A DNA stretch of 6,416 bases, taken from Bryobacteraceae bacterium. GTDB taxonomy: Bacteria; Acidobacteriota; Terriglobia; Bryobacterales; Bryobacteraceae. Each line of letters starts with the position of its first letter. Within the stretch, counting starts at the first letter, position 1. The DNA lies in NCBI GenBank assembly GCA_030044325.1, contig JASHWA010000130.1:1-6416 (forward strand), given 5' to 3'. The position numbers and the translations under genes are program-made. The notes beneath the pieces were generated by a model. It had not been told where the DNA came from. It was given only the letters and a program-made list of their open reading frames with translations, and did not search any database. Below are positions 1 through 6,302 of the stretch, in pieces.

Positions 1-1122
1 AAGAGGCGCACCGAGGACGTCGTCAACGCCGTGATGACCGACCATTACATCCAGCGGAGAAAAGCCGCGCGTGATCTCTTGGAGCAAATCCAAGAATCCG
101 AATCCGCTGGTGAAAACTATCACGGCGAAGTGAGCCTGTACTACCCTCCGGAGCTTCCGATGACACCGGAGAATAAGCTGTACATTGATCTCGCGCAAGT
201 GTATTACGGCGCGAATCTGAAGTCCGGCATTCCACAACTCCAAACGGACCTGGAAAAGTACCAGCCGGCCGCACCCGAGTTTTATGTCGGTCTCGCCGAT
301 GCTTATGCCAAGGCGGCCAATTTCGATCAGGCGATCCATTGGTATCAGCAAGCGCTCGAGCGGCGCGCGGACTTTCGCCCCGCGCTGGAGCAACTCGGAT
401 CGGCCCTGCTCAGCTCTGGACGCATGACGCAAGCCATACCGATGCTCGAAAGGGCCGCGGCCCTCCCCTTACCCAAAACCGGCGTATTGACGAATTTGGG
501 CGGCGCCTATGTCACTCAACGAAATCTCGATCGGGCGCGCCAGGTGCTCAATCAGGCTCTGCTGCTAAATCCCGATCTACCGGAGGCCCATAATTTCTTG
601 GGAATGGCTTCGCTCCAAGAGCGCGATTGGTCCGGAGCGGAAAAGCATTTTCGCGACGCGATCTCGATTCGGCCGGATTATGCCTCCGCGCAATACAATC
701 TCGCTACTATCCTCGCGGGAACGTCCCGGTACTCAGAGGCCCAATATCATTTCAAGAAAGCCATTACGGCTCAACCGGATTATGCCGAGGCTCACCATCA
801 CTACGGTGTTCTACTGGCCCAAACCGGGTCCTATCAAAAAGCCTTGGCGGAACTGGAAGAGTCCCTCCGGTTGGATCCGGGCTTAGCCGAGGCTTACAGT
901 GACCTGGGCGCCACGCTGGCCGGGCACGGGCAAATCGACCGTGCGGCGGAGGCCTACCAGCACGCGATCCAGATCAAACCTGAACTCTATGAAGCTCATC
1001 TCGGGCTTGGGCGGATTCTCGCGTACCGAGGGAATGCGTCAGAGGCGCGGGTGCAGTATGAAGAGGCAGCCAAAAGCCCTGACCCCACGGTGCGCGATGC
1101 CGCTCTGAAGGCTCTTCGTTAG
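1..1122 (+). CDS. TPR-repeat protein, 3' part only; probable C-terminal half of a multiheme cytochrome c/TPR protein
   Basis: The frame is open from base 1 to the TAG at 1120-1122, so 373 residues are visible and the true start lies left of the window. A GTG at 31 and an ATG at 34 are in frame, but translation also reads through bases 1-30 as KRRTEDVVNAV, with no ribosome site before 31. About 60 residues of linker (including YYPPELPMTPENK) precede eight tetratricopeptide repeats, from about base 274 to 1086. The last five repeats have an exact 34-residue period, beginning near 577, 679, 781, 883 and 985, with typical 'A..Y..LG......G....A...Y..A+...P' signatures. TPR arrays bind proteins. 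From family memory, 'KRRTEDVV.AVMTDHYIQRRK' follows a CxxCHMP heme site in acidobacterial multiheme cytochrome/TPR proteins, which would make this the tail of a periplasmic heme protein. No heme motif is inside the window, so that part is inference. It could instead be a plain TPR protein. Confidence 0.85.
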   Translation, partial: KRRTEDVVNAVMTDHYIQRRKAARDLLEQIQESESAGENYHGEVSLYYPPELPMTPENKLYIDLAQVYYGANLKSGIPQLQTDLEKYQPAAPEFYVGLADAYAKAANFDQAIHWYQQALERRADFRPALEQLGSALLSSGRMTQAIPMLERAAALPLPKTGVLTNLGGAYVTQRNLDRARQVLNQALLLNPDLPEAHNFLGMASLQERDWSGAEKHFRDAISIRPDYASAQYNLATILAGTSRYSEAQYHFKKAITAQPDYAEAHHHYGVLLAQTGSYQKALAELEESLRLDPGLAEAYSDLGATLAGHGQIDRAAEAYQHAIQIKPELYEAHLGLGRILAYRGNASEARVQYEEAAKSPDPTVRDAALKALR

Positions 1123-1154
1123 GAGCTTTGGCAGCGGGCGATCGCGTGCCTATG

Positions 1155-2327
1155 CTATCTTCCACCCGAATCGGGGCCAGATACCGAGGCGACAATGCGC
1201 GCGATCATTCCGTCCACGGCCTTGCCCGCTCCTGCCCAGTGCCACACCAGCACAATATCATGATCCGGATCGATCCACACGATGTTCCCCCCGTTGCCGA
1301 TGGCCGCGAAGCTCGTCTTCGGGCCGCTCGGCCATTGTTTCTGCTTCGTGTTCAGCCACCACAGGTATCCGTAATCCGGCCCGTGCTCCGACGGCGTCGT
1401 CGCGTCTTTGATCCACTGCTCTGATACGAGCTGCTTGCCCTCCCAATTTCCTTTGTTCAGAATCAGCAGCCCGAACCGCGCCAGATCATCGGAGTTGATC
1501 CACAGCCCGCCGCCCCAGCGCGTGCCACCACTCACCGATTCGACCGCTTTTCCCTTGATCTCCACGGTCGACTTTGCGCCATAGCCATGCCACAACCATT
1601 CGTTTGAAGCTCCGATCGGGTCCATGATGTTGGTCTTCAGCACCTCTGGCAAACCGGCGCCGAACACTCGCGCGAGCGACAGCGCGAGCCGGTTGATGCG
1701 GACATCGTTGTACTCGTAATATGTCCCTGGATCATGGATTTCGCGCGGTTTCATTTCGCCGCGGCCAAACGCCTCCGCGCCGAGAAAATTCGCGTTCTTG
1801 CCCCACAGCTCGCCTTCCCACTCGCTTTCCTGTTGCAGGTGATTTTTCCACGTAATCCTGGCGTTGTGCGGAGAATCGTACCCGCCGTCATGCACATATT
1901 TCACCACCGGGTCGTTCACATCCTGAATCGAGCCCTTGGCGAACGCGAGGGAAGCCGTAGTCGAAAGAAAGCTCTTGGCGGCGCTGTAGACCGGATCGTT
2001 CGCCTTGGTATCGCCGAACTCGGCAACAATGTATCCGTGCCGCAGAATAATGCCGTTGGTTGGCGCGCGATGCGCGGGCAGAGATCCCAGAGTTGTGCCG
2101 AACACGCGAACCTGGTCTCGCTCGAAATCCCATGTCGATCCGTGCGCCTCCGCCCACTCGACCGCTTCCTGGAGCTTCGCCGCGTCCATCCCCACCTCGG
2201 CCGGAGACTTGTGCTGCCACGACCCGCGGGCGGGAAAATATGTCTTCGTTTGCGCCGCGAGCGCCGGAGCCAAAGCAGCAGCCAGCGCCAGGGCGAGCAA
2301 TCGCCGGCGATTGGGTCCATTCTTCAT
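1155..2327 (-). CDS. Exported serine hydrolase, beta-lactamase/penicillin-binding-protein fold (class C-like, Pfam Beta-lactamase PF00144 type)
   Basis: The product has 390 residues. Residues 1-25 form a signal peptide (NRRR, then a Leu/Ala core, then PALAAQ) that probably cleaves after residue 24 or 25, so the enzyme acts outside the cytoplasm. The adjacent arginines leave Tat export possible. The serine nucleophile motif SxxK is seen as SAAK at 115-118. The second motif, usually YxN, reads YND at 206-208 (in YYEYNDVRINRL). The third, KTG-like box is probably the glycine-rich IGNGGN at 343-348 before the strand IVWIDPDHDIVLVW. The blocks MDPIGASNEWLWHGY (235-249) and RFGLLILNKGNWEGKQL (284-300) are typical of the family. 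Members include esterases, D-aminopeptidases, 6-aminohexanoate-dimer hydrolase-like enzymes and peptidoglycan-acting enzymes, so the substrate cannot be named. The ATG at 2327 is chosen because an SD lies 6 nt upstream and the signal peptide starts there. It is the third gene of a same-strand cluster and converges on the TPR gene. Confidence 0.93.
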   Translation of the reverse strand: MKNGPNRRRLLALALAAALAPALAAQTKTYFPARGSWQHKSPAEVGMDAAKLQEAVEWAEAHGSTWDFERDQVRVFGTTLGSLPAHRAPTNGIILRHGYIVAEFGDTKANDPVYSAAKSFLSTTASLAFAKGSIQDVNDPVVKYVHDGGYDSPHNARITWKNHLQQESEWEGELWGKNANFLGAEAFGRGEMKPREIHDPGTYYEYNDVRINRLALSLARVFGAGLPEVLKTNIMDPIGASNEWLWHGYGAKSTVEIKGKAVESVSGGTRWGGGLWINSDDLARFGLLILNKGNWEGKQLVSEQWIKDATTPSEHGPDYGYLWWLNTKQKQWPSGPKTSFAAIGNGGNIVWIDPDHDIVLVWHWAGAGKAVDGMIARIVASVSGPDSGGR

Positions 2328-2333
2328 AGAAAA

Positions 2334-2340
2334 TCCCTTC
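2334..2340 (-). promoter_or_regulatory. Ribosome binding site that decides the hydrolase start
   Basis: On the minus strand GAAGGGA is followed by 6 nt and then ATG at 2327. This favours the start at the signal peptide over the in-frame ATG at 2432, which would place 35 mostly polar residues in front of the signal sequence. Confidence 0.6.
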
Positions 2341-2384
2341 AACGAAAAGTGTCGCACGGTGTCGTGGGTTGCTGACGCATAGGT

Positions 2385-2398
2385 GGATTTGAAAATCC
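2385..2398. repeat. Short inverted repeat in the gap before the hydrolase gene
   Basis: GGATTT and AAATCC are perfect reverse complements separated by two bases (GA on the plus strand). The repeat lies in the 108-bp gap between the small cysteine protein and the hydrolase, 58 bp from the hydrolase start. A 2-nt loop is too tight for a full RNA hairpin and no U-run follows in the minus-strand direction, so a terminator is unlikely. A dyad operator is possible, and so is chance. Confidence 0.25.
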
Positions 2399-2435
2399 GC
2401 CGCGGGCTGCCGGAGTGACTGGGACGACTCATTCT

Positions 2436-3005
2436 CTAGTGTTGGCAGTGCGAGTCATTAGCGTTGAAACACACGTAAAACTTGCACCCGCACTTGCCGC
2501 CGCCGCCCACATCCTCGAGATATGCGCCGGCGTCGACCGTACGCTTGTCGTAATACGCTGCGGCCCCCGAAGCTCCGCTCGCACCCGTAGCGTTGGCCGT
2601 TAACGGCCACTGGTCCCACGACGTATAGCTCGTGACGATTTCAGTGCCCGCCCCACTATTGTAAGACTGCACGCTGATGGTTTGCTCTCTTTGATCATAA
2701 AAGTTGAACGAGAACGGCAGCGTGCATGGCTTGCAAACGGTCCTAATGAAGTGGTCGGCGTTGTCGTATTTCTGAATAGAGATCACCGTGTCACCGGACT
2801 CCTGATGATGATGACTGTCCGCTGCCGAGTCGTCGAACGGATGCCTCGCGAACACATCTACGCTCGAATCACCGATAATGATCGGCGGATCAGCCCCGCT
2901 TAACTGAAAGAAGGGCCAGTGTCCTTCGACAAATCGAAAGACGGTCGCGGCCAGGCCCAATAAAATAACCAGCCCGCCGATTGCATAGCTAGCCTTTATC
3001 TTCAT
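2436..3005 (-). CDS. Small membrane-anchored or exported six-cysteine protein of unknown family
   Basis: The product has 189 residues and I recognise no family. A short basic start (MKIK) leads into one hydrophobic helix at about 7-24, which acts as a membrane anchor or uncleaved signal. No lipobox is seen, so residues 27-189 are predicted to be outside the membrane. A low-complexity acidic/His patch (DDSAADSHHHQES, 58-70) is followed by a beta-rich stretch (about 72-133) holding a CxxC pair, CKPC at 91-94. A Gly/Ala/Ser linker (GASGASGAAA, 141-150) and a GGGG at 167-170 precede a C-terminal cysteine cluster: CGC at 172-174, C179 and C187. Six cysteines in an extracytoplasmic protein suggest disulfides or metal binding. 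Neither is shown. The start at 3005 is supported by a strong GGAGG. It sits 73 bp after the kinase stop and 108 bp before the hydrolase start. Its G+C is clearly lower than the kinase gene (90 of 180 bases over 2641-2820). It is likely real because of its start signals and export-type N-terminus. Confidence 0.75.
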   Translation of the reverse strand: MKIKASYAIGGLVILLGLAATVFRFVEGHWPFFQLSGADPPIIIGDSSVDVFARHPFDDSAADSHHHQESGDTVISIQKYDNADHFIRTVCKPCTLPFSFNFYDQREQTISVQSYNSGAGTEIVTSYTSWDQWPLTANATGASGASGAAAYYDKRTVDAGAYLEDVGGGGKCGCKFYVCFNANDSHCQH

Positions 3006-3010
3006 TCGTC

Positions 3011-3015
3011 CCTCC
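3011..3015 (-). promoter_or_regulatory. Strong ribosome binding site for the cysteine protein
   Basis: On the minus strand GGAGG is followed by GACGA and then ATG at 3005, a spacing of 5 nt. It is a better SD than those of its two same-strand neighbours and is the main support for this unfamiliar gene being translated. Confidence 0.75.
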
Positions 3016-3078
3016 AGAGATCCTCATGAGTGTACACGAATCCGCGTGAAATTACGAGCCCATTTTCGGGACGACTGA

Positions 3079-6000
3079 CTAAAATTGATCCAGTTGTTTC
3101 CGGTAAATTTGAACGTCCGGTCTCGCCAGATAGCTTTGATAATCCTGCGCCGGCCACGTCTTTTCGATCGCGCCCATAACGGCCTTCGCCGAAGCCGCGT
3201 AATCTTTCGCCTTCGGCCCCTTCGCCGCCCGGGCGCACAGCAGCCAGGCTCGCCATTCCGATTCCGGCTGGTGCCTTTGCGAAAAAATCTGCTGCGCGCG
3301 TAACGCGGCGTCCAAAGCCTCGTCGCGATCCCCGCTCGCCAGGCGAACCGCCGCCGCTGCCAGCAGCGCATCGCCCATCTCGCTTTCCGGCTCCTCGGCG
3401 AGCTTCAGAGCCTCCTGCGCCTGACGCCGCGCCTCTTTCGAATGTCCGCCGATCGACGCCGCAAGCGCCAGCACGCAATCCGCCTCCATCTGCCGCCCGT
3501 TTCCCGAGGGCGCGAGCGCCAGCCCCGCCTCCTTCGTCGCATCCGCAAGTTTCAGCCGGCTGAGATTCATCCGCGCAAGCTCCAGATGAGCTTCCGCCGC
3601 CAGCGATGCATTGCCCGCCCCCGAAGAATCGAGCACGTGCTGGAGCGCTTCCGCGGCTGCCTGATAGCGCCCCAGTTGCGCAAGTTGCGTCCCGATATTT
3701 AACTGCGCAAACGCGATCCCGCCCTTATCGCCGGTGGCCTGCGCCGCGGCGAGGTCCTGCTCGAAGTGCGTGAGCGCCTCGGGATACCTTTGCAGCGAGC
3801 TCAACGCGCGCGCGGTCGCATCCTCGGCCAGCGCGATCAGCCTCCCGTTTTTCAATTGCTGCGCGATCGCGAGCGGTTCGGTCGCAGCCTGGAGTGCACC
3901 CTGATAATCCCCCTGCGCAACCCTGGCGCGATTCAGGATCAGCAGCGCCTGCACCGTTTCCACCCGATACCCTCCGTTCTTGTAAAATTCGATGGCCGGT
4001 TGGAGCGCCTGGATGCACTCCTCGGCGTGCCCCTCCTGAATCAGCGCGCTCGCGAGCGAAAGCGCCGCGCGCATCTCATTGCGCGTGGACTGATATCGGC
4101 GCGCGTAGGTGAGCGACTCGCGAAAATACTTCGCCGCCTGCTCCGGCTCGCCTCGGATCATCGCCGCGTTGCCCACCTGCACCAGCCCGCGCGTGGTGAG
4201 ATTCTCAAGACCGTTGCTGCGCGCCAGCTCCAGCGCTTCCATCGCGGATGCCTGACCTTTCGCCGGATCCCCGAGATTGTAACGCGCGTAGCTGAGCGTC
4301 ATCAGCGCCGTCACCTGCTGGTTCACGTTGCCGGCCGTCCGCGCGATCGCGATGGCCTGCTCGGCCAGTTCCACCGCCTCCGTTGGATGCCCCGCATTGG
4401 TCGCCGCAACGGCGCGCTGGTACATCACCTCGGTGACCCCTTCCATGTTGCTGAGCGCGCGATACAGCGTCTCCGCCTGATCGAACGCCGTGCGCGCGTC
4501 GCCCGCATCCTGGCTGCGCGCATATAGCACGCCCGATCTCAGAAACGCCGCGGCGAATTGCGGGCTGCGCCGCGCCGCCTCACGATAGTCTTCGAGCGCC
4601 TCTTTCAGCTTCTCGTTTTTCTCGTAGGCGCGCCCCAGGTCGACATACGCATCGGCCGCTTCCCCCGCCGACGCCCGGTCCAGAATTTCGCGATATTTCC
4701 GGACCGCTCCAGTGTAATCTCCCGTCATCGTCAGATGAATGGCTTCGAGGGTACTCTCCTCCGCCGACGACAGCTTTAAATGCGCTCCCGGCGGATTCGC
4801 GCGCAGCATCTCCTCGCGCGCCCGATCCTGATAATCCAGTTCGAGCCAGGCTTCGGCCAGGTGCGCATGCGCGAGCGCGTAGCGCGGCGCCAGACTCGCG
4901 GCGCGCTCCAATGCCTGGCTCGCCTTGTAATAGGTGCCGTCGCGTAGCGCGTTTATCCCTTCCTGATACCAGCGCGCGGCTTCCGGTCCCGGCTTCGGCG
5001 CAAACAGGAACACCGGCGCGAACACCGCCGCGGCCGCAATCGCCGCAAAAGCCGCCGCCGCAACCAGCCAATATCGCGGGATCCTCGCCGGTCTCCTGCG
5101 TGCGCCCGACAGCTCCCCGACCACCTCCGCCGCGCTTTGATATCGCCGCGCCGGATCGCGTTCCAGACACCGGCGAATGACTCGCGACCAGCGCGCGTCC
5201 AGATTCGGAACCAGCGGAACCGGATTCTCGCGCGCTCCGTTCCCCGGAAACGCGCGCCGGCCCGTCACCATCTCATACATCACCAGCCCCAGCGCATAGA
5301 GATCCGTTGCCGGCGTCATCTCTCCGTTGGCGATCTGCTCCGGCGCCATGTAGGCAGGCGTGCCCACGACCTTTCCCGCCTCGGTGAGCGACGCATCCTC
5401 GGTCGGAGCGGCCGGCCGCGCCAGCCCGAAATCCGTGACGACCGCCTTGGCCCCCGCCAGAATTACGTTGGACGGTTTCAGATCGCGATGAATGATCCCG
5501 GCCTGGTGCGCCGCCGTCAGCGCGCCCGCTATCTGTGTCACCAGCTCGAGCGCTTCCTCCGCGCCAATCGGCCCCCTCCCCAGCCGCGCCGCCAGGGTTT
5601 CGCCTTCCACCAGCTCCATGGTCAGAAACACGATCTCGCGCTCGCCCTCCCGATACGAGCCGAAGTCGTGAATGCGGCAGACATTGGGATGCGTCACGCG
5701 CTTGGCGTATTGAATTTCGCGCTTGAATCGCGCAAGGGCGTTGGCATTGCTGATCATCTCCGGCCGGATGGTCTTCAGCGCGACGCGTTCGTGCAGTTCC
5801 AGGTCCTCGGCCTCATAGACATCCCCCATTCCTCCGCCCGCGATGAAGCGCACCACGCGAAACCGTCCGGCGAGCACATGCCCGAGTGAAAAGCGCGTGG
5901 CGCTCTCCCTCTCCGGTGGCCGAAGATATGTTTCCGTGCTCTTGTCGGCGCCGATCAGCTTCTCGACCTCGGCCCGCAGTCTGTAATCGTCGCCGCACGC

Positions 6001-6087
6001 TTCTTCGAGGTAAGCCGCGCGCCGGCTCTCCGGCAATTCGACAGCCGCGATGAAGATGTCCCGGATCCGCTCGTGGCGATCTGGCAT
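3079..6087 (-). CDS. Transmembrane Ser/Thr protein kinase (PknB-type) with large C-terminal TPR sensor/scaffold region
   Basis: With the ATG at 6087 the product has 1002 residues. Residues 1-50 (PDRHERIRDIFIAAVELPE..., EACGDDYRLRAEVEKLI) form a small helical domain common before acidobacterial kinases. The kinase domain spans about 72-327: glycine loop AGGGMGDVYEAED (83-95), ATP-site lysine K105 in VALKTI, helix-C glutamate E124, catalytic loop HRDLKPSN (200-207, base D202), DFG (219-221), and GTPAYMAPE (242-250). All catalytic residues are present, so it should be active, with an RD-type activation loop. A basic segment (RRRPARIPR) precedes one membrane helix at about 340-362. The remaining 640 residues are helical TPR-like repeats (for example EAADAYVDLGRAYEKNEKLKEALEDYREA near 476-504, and further units to about 950), predicted extracytoplasmic. 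A TTG at 6099 would add four residues. Neither start has a good SD, and the ATG is preferred as the usual 'MPDR' beginning. Targets are unknown. Two envelope-type genes follow on the same strand. Confidence 0.95.
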   Translation of the reverse strand: MPDRHERIRDIFIAAVELPESRRAAYLEEACGDDYRLRAEVEKLIGADKSTETYLRPPERESATRFSLGHVLAGRFRVVRFIAGGGMGDVYEAEDLELHERVALKTIRPEMISNANALARFKREIQYAKRVTHPNVCRIHDFGSYREGEREIVFLTMELVEGETLAARLGRGPIGAEEALELVTQIAGALTAAHQAGIIHRDLKPSNVILAGAKAVVTDFGLARPAAPTEDASLTEAGKVVGTPAYMAPEQIANGEMTPATDLYALGLVMYEMVTGRRAFPGNGARENPVPLVPNLDARWSRVIRRCLERDPARRYQSAAEVVGELSGARRRPARIPRYWLVAAAAFAAIAAAAVFAPVFLFAPKPGPEAARWYQEGINALRDGTYYKASQALERAASLAPRYALAHAHLAEAWLELDYQDRAREEMLRANPPGAHLKLSSAEESTLEAIHLTMTGDYTGAVRKYREILDRASAGEAADAYVDLGRAYEKNEKLKEALEDYREAARRSPQFAAAFLRSGVLYARSQDAGDARTAFDQAETLYRALSNMEGVTEVMYQRAVAATNAGHPTEAVELAEQAIAIARTAGNVNQQVTALMTLSYARYNLGDPAKGQASAMEALELARSNGLENLTTRGLVQVGNAAMIRGEPEQAAKYFRESLTYARRYQSTRNEMRAALSLASALIQEGHAEECIQALQPAIEFYKNGGYRVETVQALLILNRARVAQGDYQGALQAATEPLAIAQQLKNGRLIALAEDATARALSSLQRYPEALTHFEQDLAAAQATGDKGGIAFAQLNIGTQLAQLGRYQAAAEALQHVLDSSGAGNASLAAEAHLELARMNLSRLKLADATKEAGLALAPSGNGRQMEADCVLALAASIGGHSKEARRQAQEALKLAEEPESEMGDALLAAAAVRLASGDRDEALDAALRAQQIFSQRHQPESEWRAWLLCARAAKGPKAKDYAASAKAVMGAIEKTWPAQDYQSYLARPDVQIYRKQLDQF

Positions 6088-6188
6088 AAGGATGCCCAAC
6101 TGCTTGCGTAAATTCTACCTGATTCTGCCTTTCCGCCCGAGCGCCACGCTTTCGAAGTGCAAATTCCGCCGATTGCGGACCACCTCCT

Positions 6189-6217
6189 TTGACAAGCGCG
6201 TGCGAACAACGGATAAT
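6189..6217 (+). promoter_or_regulatory. Sigma-70-type promoter for the rightward gene
   Basis: A perfect -35 TTGACA (6189-6194) is followed by exactly 17 nt and a -10 GATAAT (6212-6217; five of six match TATAAT). The predicted transcription start is near 6224, giving a leader of about 79 nt before the ATG at 6303. The match to consensus is high for a G+C-rich genome and suggests strong constitutive or housekeeping expression unless a repressor acts here. Confidence 0.75.
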
Positions 6218-6290
6218 CTCATGGTCCATTCGGATAGCAGCCCATGTTGCGGGCATCTGCGTCATCCGATCGATCAGGTTTTTTAGGTTC

Positions 6291-6296
6291 AGGAGG
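6291..6296 (+). promoter_or_regulatory. Ribosome binding site of the rightward gene
   Basis: AGGAGG is followed by AACACT and then ATG at 6303 (6-nt spacing), a near-ideal Shine-Dalgarno element that fixes the start of the truncated gene. Confidence 0.85.
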
Positions 6297-6302
6297 AACA
6301 CT

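Larger units (their letters stand above)
6088..6302. other. Divergent intergenic region between the kinase gene and the rightward gene
   Basis: This 215-bp region separates two divergent starts. Its right part contains the plus-strand promoter and ribosome site listed separately. For the kinase direction I see only a -10-like TAGAAT (minus strand, 6117-6112) with no recognisable -35 box at 16-18 nt, which would give a leader of about 18 nt. The kinase frame is closed upstream by that same TAG (6117-6115), so no longer N-terminus is possible. A run of six T at 6279-6284 has no convincing stem in front of it. Confidence 0.7.

Noticed and set aside
1138..1145. GCGATCGC palindrome between the convergent genes
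   Set aside because: A single copy resembling the HIP1 octamer. Without repeated occurrence it carries no weight in a G+C-rich sequence.
1734..2375. 213-residue plus-strand frame opposite the hydrolase gene
   Set aside because: Arg/His/Pro-rich shadow of a well-supported gene, with no domain and no ribosome site.
2328..2432. In-frame upstream ATG at 2432 for the hydrolase, 3 nt after the stop of the cysteine gene, which could suggest translational coupling
   Set aside because: It would add 35 polar residues before a clear signal peptide, and the ATG at 2327 has its own SD. Coupling remains possible but is not supported.
3030..3037. Palindrome GTGTACAC between the kinase and the cysteine gene
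   Set aside because: Only 8 bp with no extension of the dyad into the flanks, so likely chance.
3766..4527. 253-residue plus-strand frame opposite the TPR region of the kinase
   Set aside because: Arg-rich shadow of the conserved TPR coding sequence, with no independent support.
5137..5889. 250-residue plus-strand frame opposite the kinase domain
   Set aside because: Arg-rich antisense shadow of a high-G+C gene. The opposite strand carries every kinase motif.
6088..6099. TTG start at 6099 for the kinase
   Set aside because: It adds only four residues (MGIL), has no better ribosome site, and homologous kinases usually begin at the equivalent of MPDR. It cannot be fully excluded.
6112..6117. 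-10-like TAGAAT for the kinase on the minus strand
   Set aside because: No -35 match at 16-18 nt and no TG extension. Too weak to call as a promoter, though it is the best candidate for the kinase start site.
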